The notes under the pieces were generated by a model. The model made no database searches, was not told the DNA's origin, and was given only the letters and a program-made list of their open reading frames with translations. A program made the position numbers and the translations under genes. From positions 558,001 to 622,000 of the forward strand of contig RSEE01000003.1 in the NCBI GenBank assembly GCA_003971905.1: a stretch of 64,000 bases of DNA. The letters are read 5' to 3'. Of the stretch, positions 49,599 through 61,731 are shown piece after piece. The DNA comes from Moniliella sp. 'wahieum' (lineage: Eukaryota; Basidiomycota; Moniliellomycetes; Moniliellales; Moniliellaceae). Each line of letters begins with the position of its first letter. Position 1 is the stretch's first letter.

Positions 49599-49619
49599 GT
49601 AACCGGTAACCGGTAAGGC
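49599..49619. repeat. Period-7 array GGTAACC x2 plus GGTAAGG
   Basis: Same unit as the array at 22613-22633, 27 kb away. Confidence 0.85.
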
Positions 49620-50368
49620 CTACGCGGCCTAAGGTCCACGGCGAGGGGACTAGTGACTACTAAAGATACTGAGAGTGTTTCCAGGAGTTGGCACGTGCTA
49701 GGGTACGCCAAAGCACTTGGAACTGTTGCCCCGTCACATGTCACAGTGTGTACACTAAGTACTAACGCATGTAACAAGCACATGTCACACCATCACTGAA
49801 TGTGATATGCGTGACAGACACGTACAACATGTAAAACACATACTGTGAATGTGAAGCGCGAAGACGTTGCTGTCACGGCCCTCTTAGCCAATCAGGTAAA
49901 TATTCTCCTGCACTTCGCCGACCCGGTTTCCGTCTCTCTATACCAGTGCATCATTTGCCTATACCTTGCACTTGGTCTCACTCGTATCGTCCGACCCTTT
50001 TACAGTCGCCCACAAATCGCGATCAGTGCTCCCTCTACCTTCTATAGTTTGCTGGCTTCAAATTGTACCCACATTCGCCGTTAACGCGTACCGTTTAACG
50101 TGTGGCCCACCCTTCTCTCATAGCCTCCTGTACATCTCCTCAAAACAACATCCCTCATTCTCCTCCTTGAACAGCAGACCCTTCCTATAACGGGCGGGCG
50201 AATCATATGCATCACACAGCCCACGGATCGTCTACCATATAATTCAGCAATGCCCCCGTGCTGTGTGTGTACCTGAACATCATGCCTCTAAACATCGTGG
50301 ACGCCAACCCCTGTTGCGTCCCCGGGCCCATTGCCCATTACCAACGCGCTATTGCCCATATCGCGAGC

Positions 50369-50450
50369 TAGTCAGTAGTCAGTACTCAGTATAGTCAGTA
50401 GTCACTGGTCAGGCCTCAGGGCCTCAGGCCTCACGCGCCTCACGGCCTTA
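50369..50450. repeat. AGTCAGT, CCTCAGG and GCCTCAC heptad/octad field
   Basis: AGTCAGT repeats, then ACTCAGT, then CCTCAGG-type palindromic words with 7-8 bp spacing. Confidence 0.75.
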
Positions 50451-50565
50451 CTAGCACCGGCCTCACTCTCACGTGTCACACATCCACAGGACCTCGGCCG
50501 GCCTCGGCGTCAATCAATCGTTAATCGCGTTAACGTTAACGCTTAACACTGGTACTGGCCGGAAT

Positions 50566-50654
50566 GATTAATGATTAATATTAATGATTAATGACCGCTG
50601 ATAGGTGTAAGCCACCGGTGACCACTGACCTATTCATGCATCATGCATCATGAC
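50566..50654. repeat. Period-7 arrays GATTAAT and CATGCAT
   Basis: GATTAAT twice, a 6-bp ATTAAT, GATTAAT again (50566-50592). CATGCAT then repeats near 50634-50654. Confidence 0.9.
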
Positions 50655-50836
50655 CAATGGAGAGGTAGGATCTAAACGATAAACACGATAAACGTTAAAC
50701 GATGATCGATGATCAACCGGTCGTTGTTGTCTCTTCAAGCTTTTCAGTTTGCACCAGCTGGTCCTCCGCCATACTCGGCCAGTATTACTATAACGCCTAC
50801 TCCGCCCTACTCCGCCCCGCAGCAAACAGTAGATAC

Positions 50837-50861
50837 AGGTCACCGGTCACCGGTCACTAGT
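50837..50861. repeat. GTCAC heptads, centres AG, CG, CG, TA
   Basis: AGGTCAC, CGGTCAC, CGGTCAC and TAGTC in one 7-bp register. Confidence 0.9.
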
Positions 50862-52518
50862 CTGTCCTCAGTACCTAGTACACTCAGTACACAACTATGT
50901 ACGCCTTCAGTTGTGTACTCAAAACGTTCTCAACGTTCGAGATTCAACACACGCAACCGCAGTACTACGTACACTCAGTACTCAGTACTCTAAGTACTCC
51001 TCTATATATACCCAGTACTCTTGCAGTGGCGTGGGGGGATAGCTTGCATATAGTCTGGTGCCATGGCTCAGACACTCAGTTGACACTATAATAGGCCCGT
51101 TTGTACTATAGTTCGCGCCTTTCCTGTCGTCCTCCTTCTCTATCCCGGCTCCCGTCTGTCCACCATCGCTCCGCTCTCTTCGCTTATTCACTCGTGACCT
51201 CGTTCCCCTTCTCTCTGTAACTGTGATGGATTGTGGCCACATTTCCTGATGTAGACTGTGCTCATCGGAGAGTGTCCGGTTCCATGGCACAACACAGAGT
51301 CATTGAACGACGTTGACCGTGTGGACTTACGCTGAACGTTAACCGATGAGACTGACTGGTCAAGTTGGTCAAGGGTTAAGTGACCGGGTGACTCAATTAC
51401 GGGCCCGTAGTGCAACGCACCTGTGCTCATGCAATGCATCCTGTAGCGCGGTGACGCGTGGGTCATGCATGCGTGCATTGGCCAGTTTGATGTGAAGAGC
51501 ATGCTGTTATAAGGGCCTCCCCGGATTCTATCTAACCTCAAAGGCACGATGCTTCATTCACTATTAGTAGAGCTCTCGCTCTCAAATCCATCAACCAAAA
51601 ACCACCATCGCGGAACGGTGATATCATGTCCGGTGGCCCGAGCGGCCATCGACCCTAGTACGTATTTTCCTTTTGTTGACGATGGTCGCCCCTTTTGCTG
51701 TCCCTGTTTATATTTTCTGCTGTAATCCATGTTTTGCCTCCTCTTCATCCCACTCTACATACGCAGTGAGAGCAACCGCGCGGGCATTGCCATCCCTGTT
51801 TCCTTCAAATTAAAAGTCTTGTAAACACATCATCTCCATCGACCTCCACAGTAAAAGCCTAGTGGGATACAAAAGGTCCGTATTGAGCAGCTGCGCGACC
51901 GCTGTTTGAGGCTGATTTCTGATCCCCCCAGTGTGATCGGAAGAGAAGTCGAGATGCGGGAGCAACTGCTCATCGATAAGGGAGTAATTAATGTAATAGA
52001 GGTTGTGCCGGGCGAATTGGTCGCTAGCCCATGTTGTCACGCAGTATCTCTATTCTACAGTATCAAAACTAGCAATTGCCTGCTTTCTGTGGTGTTCTAC
52101 ATCGTTAATACTCCCGCGATACACCAGGTTTGGGGGCGAATGGCGAGAGCGAGAGGGTCATGACCTGCTGGGGCTCTACTGGCTTGCTGTTTGGGTCGGC
52201 ACGAACTAGCAACACACGCCATATGAGTGCGATCCTGGGAGACAAAAACAGCGCTTCTTTTTTGTAGCCTCTGCCTTGTGCCATATTCCGATGATAGACC
52301 CACTCAGTTTTCCTCCTTCAATGCGCGCCCCTGGGCCTCATGATAGGCGTAAATAGAAGACGGGGGAGTTTACAGAGAGGTGTCGGGGCATTGTGTAAGA
52401 TGCCGGTGCTGACTCTTACTCACTAGTCTTGCGGAGCTGGCGTGTGCTTCGATGAGAGGTCTAATACGAAATGCTGGGCTTGATTTGTGGACATAACTGA
52501 GCGCCCCTCCGTAATATA

Positions 52519-52790
52519 GGGACAAAGGTAGCCTATGTTTAAATCGACCCGTTCATCCGGAAGGTGCTGCTTGTTAGCGCCAACTCCGTTTAGGAACCAG
52601 GGGAATCGCCAGGAGATCAGGATTCTCTGGCGCCCGCCATCCGTTCCCAACCCGAGGTATAGCGTGTGTGGATACGGATGAACTCGATGAACGTGGTATA
52701 TATCCCAGCGGTAAACCATCTCTGAGTCCTTCCAGTTCCGCAGTCGCCACCAACACGGGGGAAGGCTGGGGCAAAGCCCCAGACCGTTTC
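52519..52790 (+). mobile_element. Dispersed noncoding element, copy A
   Basis: Begins with GGGACA and, 26 bp on, CGACCCGTTCATCCGG (52545-52560). It ends near a 17-nt hairpin word CTGGGGCAAAGCCCCAG (52766-52782). Its middle aligns with the reverse complement of 53280-53480 (shared ATCGCCAGGA.ATCAGG, GTGTGGA.ACGGA and AACGTGGT words). No coding capacity. Class unknown. Confidence 0.6.
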
Positions 52791-53000
52791 AATGCAGACG
52801 CACGATAAAAGTAGAGAAGGTACCTAGACCAAGCCGTACGCCCTGTTGATATGTCGAGGGTGATCGAGAGAGTTGGTGAAGGGGAAAGCTATCCACACAG
52901 GCACTTCTCACTGCGCGGGACCGGTGGGTCCCAAAGAAACATGGATTGGCTTTGCCCTTATATAGGACCAAATCGTGTAACAATGGGGTCTAGAGAACGT

Positions 53001-53554
53001 CCATTTCATTGGCAGACTTAAGAAGGGGGACAGGGGGAACGCTACGTCTAAACCTAACCGTTCATCTTTATCTCTCTAGAAACGCAATAGAAAGGGGAAC
53101 GGAAACAATAACAAGTGGTGCTAGGTTTGGTCTGAGGCATACCCCGAAACCAGTTTCAAATAAGTTTGAGGCAGTTTGTATCTTGGCTCAATCCCAAAGT
53201 TTGGAGCAAGTGCGCTTTATTCAACACGCCCGCTGGTCCTTCGTATTCCATGCAGTCAATATAACTACGGCACCAAGACGGCGGGCAAGTTGTTTGCGCA
53301 TTGGAAGAGTTGGCTACTAAGTCTCAGTGGAATGGTTCCTCGCTCGGATGTCAACCACGTTCCTCCGTGTCCACACGCGCTTACTAGGGTACGGGACCGG
53401 ACGGCGAGAACCGGAAGGTCCTGATATCCTGGCGATCCCACTGGCTTCTTGACCTTAATTAGTGGCGCCCCCAAGTAACCCCCGCGAGATGATCGGTTAG
53501 GTTTACTACGTAGCGTTCCCCCTGTCCCAGCCTTAAGCTCTGTCAATGAAATGG
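53001..53554 (-). mobile_element. Dispersed element, copy B, with about 65-bp terminal inverted repeats
   Basis: The left end starts CCATTTCATTGGCAGA and the right end, reverse-complemented, starts CCATTTCATTGACAGA. Both continue through GGGACAGGGGGAACGCTACG and AAACCTAACCG.TCATC, so the ends are inverted repeats of about 65 bp with a few differences. 554 bp, no ORF of note, no clear target-site duplication. This fits a MITE-like non-autonomous element. Its interior is homologous to copy A in the opposite orientation. Confidence 0.7.
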
Positions 53555-53837
53555 CCGCGACTTAGGCATCAGGTTCAAGACATTTGCCCATTGCCTGCGG
53601 GCGCTTCGACCAGTAGCTGCCCTCGGCCCAGCAGCCACTACAGATATCTCTGATCGATGTTGGTTGGCGTTTCTCTTCGCGGCCGTGAAAAGTGCAAGTG
53701 GCATGTGACAACGCGTGACATGCGGCACGTACTCATTTCCACCAAAAGGTTCCGCTCTCATCGGACGCGACGCGTTAAAATGTTGTACGTGTTGATTGGA
53801 AAAAAAACATCGACTTACCAGTGAGCTCAGCGCTCAT

Positions 53838-53895
53838 GATGGATGATGGATGATTAATTATTCATGCATTCATGATGCATGTGTGCATGATGCGT
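53838..53895. repeat. GATGGAT/GATTAAT/GATGCAT heptads upstream of the helicase gene
   Basis: GATGGAT twice, GATTAAT and TATTCAT in register, then GATGCAT and GATGCGT separated by two 8-bp units. Ends about 100 bp before the helicase ATG. Confidence 0.85.
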
Positions 53896-53999
53896 AAGCC
53901 ATGTATTTAAGCGACTGCAATCGCCGTCATTCTTTCTGGACCCACACACCACTTCAACCGTTACGCTACACAGCACCCACCCCCGATTGATACATCACA

Positions 54000-56530
54000 A
54001 TGACGGTTGACTCGAAAGCTTCTCAGGATGGGGTTGCCGCCACGACCAACAATGATACCGACACGAAGAGCTGGACCACCCGTGAGATCCAAGATTTTGT
54101 CCACAAACACCATACCCTCCTGCTTCGCGAACTTGTCAGCCAGCGGAAGAGGGACAGGTACCTTCTTGAGCCGATTCCATGGCACACCATTATTTGGCGA
54201 GGGTTGGGTATCTCTGTCGCACTAAGGGTGGTACACGACTATACGGAATCATTCGCTAATCGCAAACTCGTTCAGTATGTTGCCGCTCCTTTTCTGATAC
54301 TCTACACCGAAATGCTGACAGCCCTGACACGTCCTTAGCTTATCTCTGGTTGCAGCAGAAAAGATGCTGCCACACGTTATCTCACCAGGTCAGCCCATTG
54401 TGCTTCAGAACTCCCGCATTCCTTACTCGACATACTGGCACAAAGACCCCCCGAAGATCATCTTGGGCACAGTTACCGATGTCCAGCCTGATCGATTGAA
54501 AGTTGTCGTGGCCCAGGTGGGCCGCAGTGTCTTTACCTCTCCGCCTGCTGTCAGGCTGGTTGCGCGAATCGACTATGCCACTTACGCTATACAGCTCGCT
54601 GCGCTGCATGCAATGGCTGAAGGCGTCGGTCTTAACATTCGCATGCCTAACGAGTTGCTGCAAGCTGGGCCAGGGCGTGTGCCCTCTTCTACTGTTGAAG
54701 CGGCGATGAGAGCATGAACTGCCCTATCACCAAGGGTACTGGTACGCTCAAGACACCCCTTACCCGTTCCCTATTGGATCCGACATCATTTTCGGAACAC
54801 TGGGTCACTGAGGGAAAGAAGAAGAACCAGGGCTACCTGCCCCCTTTTCTCCTTCCCAATTTCAACGCCAACCTTAATGAGCAACAAAGGCGTGCGATCC
54901 GCAACGTGCTCCGTTCCCCGATGTGGACCTTCCGTACCGCCTCCCCTTACGTGGAGCCAACGCTGCTGTACAACCACCGCCAGCGGAACCTTCTCACAAC
55001 CAGCAAGGTCAAGACGTGCGAACAACCGCGGGAGCTGCAACGGCTGCGTGATGCCCTCTCTCTTACCTCCCCTTTCACCTTATCCATGGGCCGCCTGGCA
55101 CGGGTAAGACCTCCACCATCGTTGAGCTTGTCCTCCAGGTCACGTTGGGGACCCAGATTCTGCCCGTCGCCCCTAAAGGAAACGCGCCCCCGCGCGCGAC
55201 CCGCATCCTCCTCTCTGCCCCTACCAATGCCGCGGTCGATAACCTTGCCCTCAAACTCCTCTCAGCTCTAGCAGCACCGATTGCAGACAATGCGGTCATG
55301 CTAACTCGGACCGGCAACCCCTCCCGCATGCAGAAAGACGTGCGGGATTTTGAAAAGCGCAAGCGCTCTATGCAAACGGCTAAGCCTCCGTCCAAAAAGG
55401 CCAAAGGCCAGCAGAAGAAAAAGGCTCCCGGCGTCCCTGAGATCTGGCTCGCCACACTCCATGGCACCGCCAAGCTGGAAGGTGACTTTGATTTGATTGT
55501 GATTGACGAAGCGGCGCAGGCGACTGAGGCGTTGAGTTGGATCCCACTCTTGCGCCAGGCTCGTCGGTGCCAGCTACTGTTGGTGGGTGACCCGTACCAG
55601 CTGGAGCCGATGGTGATCACTGGACCCAATACGAATTATGGCGTTTCGGGCTTGAAGGAGGGTTACCCGTCCACGCCCAAGTCCTTGCGCAATACCCTCT
55701 TCCAACGGCTGGAGGACAGCTACGTCCCTAGTGGAGTGGGGGCGAGCGTACACCGTACTGGTCCTTCAGCACTCACCTTGCTCACGACTCAATACCGTTT
55801 CAACACCCAAATCCAGTCATATCCCAGCGACGCCATGTACCATGGCGAGCTGGTTGCCTTCAGCCGCAACGCCGATACCAGGCTCAAGCTTGGCCCGCCG
55901 GCCAAGGTGGACTGGATTCCCGAGGTGGAAGGATTGCATCCTTACCTCCAGGCTCACCCCAAGCAGCGGAAGGTGATCTTCACACCTTCTCGCCTCATTG
56001 CCCGCCCCATTGTGGTGTACGATACGTCGAACCGAGAGATGAACGAGCAGATCAAGCTCACTCACTTTTCCAAAGCTTGGAGAACCCGTCCGAGGCCATG
56101 ATTGCGTTCCACCATCTCATTCTCCTGCTCAATAAAGGCGTGAAGGAGGAAGATGTGGTCCTGTTGACGCCCTATTCGGGCCAAGCCAATTTGCTGGCCA
56201 ACATGAAGCTGGTCAACCCAACCAACGGGAACCGCATTCGTGCCACCAAACTTTACCCACGCCTCAAGATCAGCACTGTGGACAGCATGCAAGGCCAGGA
56301 AGCAGACGTCGTTATTTTCCTCTCCGTGCGCTCCAACAGCGCAAAGAAAGTGGGCTTCTTGAGGAATGCACGTCGGTTGAACGTGGCCATCACCCGTCCG
56401 CGGAAACAACTGTGCGTCGTTGGGGACCTCGATACCCTCTCAGTAGAGGGGCGGGAGGGAGTTTCTGTCACAGTGGGCCTCGCAGTTGCGGGAGATGCCT
56501 CATCTGCCAATCCCACCTCTTGCGGCTTGA
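54000..56530 (+). CDS. HCS1: HCS1/SMUBP2-type superfamily 1B DNA helicase (frameshifted)
   Basis: UPF1-like SF1B helicase of the Hcs1 (DNA helicase A)/IGHMBP2 group, an ATP-driven 5'-3' DNA/RNA unwinding enzyme. The start at 54000 gives MTVDSKASQDGVAATTNNDT, then an N-terminal helix (IQDFVHKHHTLLLRELVSQR) and a beta-barrel-like region (SPGQPIVLQ; ILGTVTDVQPDRLKVVV). Motif I is GPPGTGKT near 55088-55111. LLSAPTNAAVDNLALKLL is motif Ia; IVIDEAAQATEALSWIPLL is II; LLVGDPYQLEP is III; LLTTQYRFN is IV. Then VVLLTPYSGQANLL, ISTVDSMQGQEADVVIFLSV (V) and RRLNVAITRPRKQLCVVGD (VI). All catalytic motifs look intact. About 840 aa. Frames shift near 54240, 54730, 54960, 55080, 55130, 56060 and 56450. I place the stop at 56528-56530 (FLSQWASQLREM frame); 56568 is the alternative. 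Confidence 0.85.
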
Positions 56531-58535
56531 GTCTCGCCAAGGTGGGTGAGGGACATCGTGCATGGTAGGGCAAGTTATGAGAAGGACTTCTTTCTTTTCG
56601 ACCTTACTATCCGCCGCGTTGAGAAGCCTTGAAGCAAGTTTTTGGCTCGTCGATGTACGCACCTATCTTGCCGCAAGACTTCTCCCACGGGGTCTTAGTT
56701 CCTGTTGGCAGCGAGTTGGGATGCTTCCCCTTTCGTTGTGGCTCGCAGAACTCCTTCTTTTTTTTCACCTTCCATTGAGTGCGAGTTTTGGCTTTCTTTC
56801 CTCTTCATCTTCAGGCTCCATTCGTTGGTGTTATACCATTTTTTTCTTTTGGTGTCGTTCATGTTGCCCGTAGACCTGTTTCTTTCATCGTGAGGCCATT
56901 CATCACTGTGTCAACCAATCGTTGACCATAGGCCACCCCTGAGGTCAAGTCCAGGCCTCGGCGGTCTGAAGAGGTGCCTCTCCCTTTTCTCTCTATCCGT
57001 GTTACAAGTTTTTTGGTGTCCAATTGAAACTAGTACCAGTCTTTCCCCACTTCAATAGGTATATCCTGTGTCTTCGACGTCCATATACTTCAGTGTAATA
57101 CTCAGCACGATCGATAGGTTCGAGGTATTCTGGGTAGGGGTGAGGCCTCACCGGGTGCGGTCACAGCACGTGCTCCCCTGCGCCAACGGGAGCAGGCTGG
57201 GGCTGGTTTGCTTTCGTTGTGTTGTCTGGCCGATGCTCCCTGCTGACATGTGACAGCAACCTAATGTCATTGAGGTTCAAATTCAAAGACTGTGCTTCGT
57301 AGGTGGAGTTTTGCGGCCTAACAGAAGGGTTGGAAAACAACCGAGTCGGTTGCTCGCCTTCTTGGCCCTCTTCCTTCACCTTTTCGTCTTAGTGCCCATG
57401 ACTCATTCGGTCTTCCCTTTTGGTCCTTTGTCAGCGGCTAAAACGCTTGGGGCTCAGCCTGAGGCCGGCCTGAGCGCTCACGCTCACTAAGTACACATAC
57501 TGGCTTAGTGAGTACTGAGTTACTGAGTAGCCAACGTAGTAGTCACTAGGCTAGTCACTAGTCAACGTTGCGAATGACTAAAGTGGTTGTCCGTTCCCTC
57601 TTTCATCTCCTCTTGCCTCCGTCTCGGGGCCAGTGGGCTTTAGCCCCCTATAGGCGCTAGTACTTCACAAGCTTCACAACGGGTCACCGGTCACTGTCAT
57701 GGGCGGGCGCCGCCAGGGGGCCCGCCCTGGGGATTTTGGGGTACAATCCCTTAGGCGACGGTAGGTCGACTCACGGTAGTTTCGGGCTTAGGCTGGTTGG
57801 TGCGTCCGAGCGGAGCTAGGGACGAGGAGAGGCCTTTGGTGGGGCGGCTGCACGTGTGGCAAGGCTGCGTCTGCACCGGCTTGGGCCGTAGTAACGTGTC
57901 TGAAGCCTCCGAGACTTAGGGACGGGAGGAGGAGACAGCGGCGGACAAACACTGCCTCAACTGAGACTGGGAATCGCCGCGACCAAAGGAGGGCTCGCGC
58001 GATTGGACTGACGAAGGGCTGGAGGACGAGGTCGGAGGAGAAGTCGGACGCTAACAAGAGAAGCTGCCTGTACTGGATAAATTGGCTGAAACGGGCAGGA
58101 GTCGGACAGGATAGACGGGAAGGCGAGAGGATGACGAGAAAGGACGAGAAATGGAAGGTGGGGGAAAAGATCCCCATCAACCAGGGGTCAGGCAGGATCA
58201 AAAGGGAAACGGATACAAGAGGGGGTGTACAAAGGAAGACACGTCAAAGCGGGGTTGGTCGCCGCAGGCGCGACCGAGAAAGGAAAAGGAAACGGGACGA
58301 GGCGGCAGAGGCCGCCACGGCATTGGAAGCTCGGTGGCCTTATTTAGGCCGGCCGACGTGGACTTGGGCGGGAGGCGACTGTTGTCGCGCTGAGCATGGC
58401 CCTTCGGCCACGATACTTAATTTAGCCAACCATCATCACACTCGGTTGGCCTGCGGAGCACGCTCTACTGGGCATGTGCGGAGCAGGCGGGCCTTAGCTT
58501 GGGTCGGACCATCTCGTGTCCGCCGCAGCCCGTGA

Positions 58536-58556
58536 CAGTCACCGGTCACCAGTCAA
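58536..58556. repeat. GTCAC heptads CAGTCAC, CGGTCAC, CAGTCAA
   Basis: Three 7-bp units in register. Confidence 0.8.
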
Positions 58557-58691
58557 CACACCTGTAACATATGTAACAGAGGTTCTTCTGGAACGTTTTA
58601 TACGCTCAACGTTCACACGTTCATCCCATCCACTGGCACCTATCTCTACCCTGTAACCATATCAGTGACGCGTGACGGAGCGTTTAAGACC

Positions 58692-58817
58692 GGGACAAAT
58701 AAACAGTTGCTGGCCCAAGCCGACCCGTTCATCCGGCGTGTGGAACGGTGAGACTGAAACGAAGTGGGCAGATGGAACGGTGGTTAAGGTGGCGAACAAG
58801 CTGGGGGGAAGCCCCAG
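58692..58817 (+). mobile_element. Dispersed element, copy C (internally deleted)
   Basis: Shares the head (GGGACA, then CGACCCGTTCATCCGG at 58721-58736, identical to copy A over 16 bp). It also shares the tail hairpin (CTGGGGGGAAGCCCCAG at 58801-58817; 15 of 17 bases match copy A). Head to hairpin is 126 bp versus 264 bp in copy A. Confidence 0.6.
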
Positions 58818-58940
58818 CAGACCGGGCCGTAAGCCCGGTGGTCTCTAGTACTCAGTTACTCAGTACTAGTACTCAAGCTTCAAGTATACTCTCAGATCTC
58901 TCAGTACTCCAGCTGCTAGTAGGTTACGAAAAGTCACTAC

Positions 58941-58989
58941 TAGTCACTAGTCACTAGTCACATGTCACATGTCACATGTCACATGTCAC
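58941..58989. repeat. Seven GTCAC heptads: three TAGTCAC then four ATGTCAC
   Basis: Exact 7-bp register throughout. The embedded palindrome switches from ACTAGT to ACATGT midway. Confidence 0.97.
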
Positions 58990-59773
58990 AGCCACGCTCG
59001 GATCCCACTCGGTTAGGTGAATTTTGAAACGTCAATAATCGTCGCTGTCGGCGCCGCTAGACCCTGGAGAGAGACCCCATATCCCCGGCCGAGGCCCCAG
59101 GCAGCTCTGCAGCCACGCGTTAGCGGTCAGGCAATGGACCGAGGGCCGCCACAGCTTCCGCCCCGCTTAAGCGTCAGGCCCAGGAGCTTAAGCTTCAAAG
59201 CGGGGAGCGCTCTGAAACACACAACTAAGTGCTGAACCTCTCAGCCTTCAGCTGACGCGCTGACGAAGCTTGAAGCTGCCTGCGGAAGATCCAGAGCATC
59301 GAGCATCTCAGTATCCGAGAAACAGTGACTAGTGTGACTTGGCATCCGCTCTGTCTCTCTCGCTACTAGCTCCGGGGCGAGGGGCACAAGGGTGCGCATG
59401 GTGGCTTAGCGCTTAAGGGGCCTAATCAGAAGCTGGCTGGTGGACTGGTACAGAACATAGGACAGACAGCCAGACAGGAGAGCTAAGTCATAGTTGCGCT
59501 TAATAGCTTAACGCCGCAATATCAATTGCCACCCTCCATGTTGGCACAGCTGCAGTGCCACAAATAATCTCTCGATCAACAGCGATCATCGATCACGGAC
59601 CATCCCGACCAGTCTTGCCTTCCGTTGCTCTCGCTTTCCATCTCCGCCAGCCTCTTCCCCCAATACTACAGCAATACCCTTACCCCTCCCTCCACCACGA
59701 TCCCTTCACTGCTCTCACTATCACTCATCCCTGCGTTCATATTCACCCACCTGCACGATACCAACCCAGCACC

Positions 59774-60795
59774 ATGTCTTCGACCGCCGTACTCCCTGGC
59801 TCTGAACCAAGGGGAGACGATGGAAGCAAGTGGCGCCTGCGTCTGGGCAAGCGTCCTTCTTGGGGCAGCACCACCCGGCTAGGCCGGCTGCTGACCAAGG
59901 CCAAAAGTGCTACCTCGCTTCGTACGGCCTTCCACAACCACCCACCCGCCATTCCTGTCTTGCCTTCTACTCTCCCGGCCCCAAGTGCACCTCCCGAAGG
60001 GTTTGCTGGCTTTGCTGGCACACATGACATCTCTGCGCCATCACGGGACCAATTTGCTCCGATGATGATGTCGCGCCCACCCGCGCCGGATCCTGGTATG
60101 CTGCCCCCCAGTCCAGAACAGAAAGGTTCAGACCAGCGCAAATCGGCCCTACCTCGCATGAAGATGCTCAAGCACCGTACCCCCATTCCAGCTGCCCCTA
60201 CCTCGCCCCCCTCTCGCCGGCAGTGACCGAAGATGCAGCAAGTCAAGCAACACTGGCATCCCCCGTGGCAATGGCACCGGTAACAGCACCGGTATCGGCG
60301 TCGGCGTCGACGCCGGCACCTGACCCTGACGAAGCAGATCAAGAAGTGGTAGAGGAGAGGCGGCCATCGACCCCGCCAACCCGAGGCGCAGGGATAGCAC
60401 CCTTCCGCTCTTACCAACCAAAGAATCTCCGCAAACCAGGTCGCCATCGCTCCTGCCTCCTTCCCCACAGAGCACGCTGGCCGGCCGCGAGGCCCACGAA
60501 GCGCGCTTGGTCAAAGTTCCCAGCGTGACGCACTTGCCATCTGTGAAGCTGACTGGCCGCACGCCACTACTGCGGGAAGCACGTTCGGCCGACCGTTTGG
60601 GTGGCCCAGCAGTGGCTGGGTGCTGAGCCCCCGACCCGACCGGCGTGGCGCATACGCAATCGTAGTGCCAGTCGGATCGCCGTCGGCACCGTTTCGCCAG
60701 ACGAGTTCAACTTTGCTGCAGGCCGGGCCCCTCGTACGCAACGCCCGCGTCAGCGCATGGTGTTGCCCTCCAAAGAGGAAGTTACGGCAGAATAG
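59774..60795 (+). CDS. Uncharacterised Ser/Pro-rich protein (frameshifted)
   Basis: Not recognised. The start at 59774 (accATGtct) gives MSSTAVLPGSEPRGDDGSKW, then a basic segment RLGKRPSWGSTTRLGRLLTK. A long Pro/Ala/Ser-rich, probably disordered region follows (PAIPVLPSTLPAPSAPPEGF; DEADQEVVEERRPSTPPTRG). The last part carries VKVPSVTHLPSVKLTGRTPL then TVSPDEFNFAAGRAPRTQRP and ends KEEVTAE at 60795. Frames change near 60210, 60440 and 60600. About 340 aa. Composition suggests a cytoskeletal, polarity or signalling adaptor, but that is only an impression. It lies on the same strand as the next gene, which is built in a similar style. Confidence 0.5.
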
Positions 60796-61731
60796 GGGAC
60801 TGCTTGCAGCGGGACAGAGGTGACGCGGACGCGGACGATGCGTTCGGTGTGTGTGTGTCTGTGAAGTAAAAGCATCGGTTAATGATTATGCTGTGTGATG
60901 CATGCATGGCAATGGGTAGGATGTGTTGTGGGAAAAGAAGAGTGTGTTTGCTGACCACTGCCGACCATAGATGGATGCTAGGGGGGTGGAGTGGGATGCA
61001 ATGGATGACACTGGTGGCTTGAAAGAACCTGGATGACTGGGACACTGTATTACTTGGTGTGGATAACCGGGTCGGATGAGGTAGATGGAAGGGCTGTGAC
61101 ATGTGCCGGGCCCGGCATGGGACGTGTGACAGCAACAGGAGATGGCTGTGTGACGCGTGTGACGGTGTGGCGCCACCGGCCATAAATGAGTACGAGTAAG
61201 GATTAACGATTAGCGATCGGCGCTGGGTCGTACGGCAGGCAGGGGCGGCGGACGAGAGATGCGGCGTAGCCTGGTGTAGCACCACCGGTAGCACCAAGAT
61301 GTTGCCGACTACCAAAACGATCCGTGCGTACCTGAGTATGAATGAGCTGCCTCTCTGCGGAGAGCGGCTGGCTCGTAGTGTGGGCGCGAGGTCGGGTGCG
61401 AGGTGCGGGATGAAGGCATGAGCACCGCCGGGGTAAGCAGCGCTAAACGCTCGCTTGCATCCCTCGCACTTCGGCATACACGCCTCATCGCTCATCGCTC
61501 ATCGGCCATCCGAAGTAGCGCTCAGTATAGACGCTCAGACAGCTCTAATACTTGTCGTAGACCAAGAAAGACGCCCGGGCTCTCCACCTGCTCGAGCAGA
61601 GCGTTGTAGCGACGGCCAGGAGGAGCTTGCTGCCCACCACGCCCACAGCACACATCAGTGTTTCCGTCTCACGGCGTCTGCCTCTCTGCCTCTTCGCTTC
61701 GCACTTTCGCCGTCGTCTTGGGTCCCATAAG
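60796..61731. other. Intergenic, probable promoter of the last gene
   Basis: About 940 bp. It holds a short GT run near 60846-60862 and a CTCATCG repeat near 61486-61503 (tcatcgctcatcgctcatcgg). No gene recognised. Confidence 0.4.

Larger units (their letters stand above)
49572..53999. other. Repeat-rich 4.4-kb intergenic region
   Basis: No protein-coding gene recognised. 49590-51010 is crowded with palindromic heptads. 52519-52790 and 53001-53554 are two diverged copies of one dispersed element, in opposite orientation. 53838-53895 is another heptad array just upstream of the helicase gene. Confidence 0.45.
56531..59773. other. 3.2-kb intergenic region with arrays and element copy C
   Basis: A T-rich stretch follows the helicase gene (56750-56900). 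57450-57700 and 58530-58990 carry palindromic heptads. 58692-58817 is a short copy of the dispersed element. ORFs at 57788-58535 on both strands overlap each other and show no family features. Pyrimidine-rich sequence (59610-59770) leads into the next gene. Confidence 0.4.

Noticed and set aside
50837..51000. Telomere- or subtelomere-like repeat
   Set aside because: Units are palindromic heptads, not G-rich telomeric repeats, and housekeeping genes lie on both sides.
57788..58535. Overlapping ORFs on both strands of 130-140 codons
   Set aside because: They mirror each other, have no domain or splice structure, and lie in GC-rich DNA where long open frames arise by chance.
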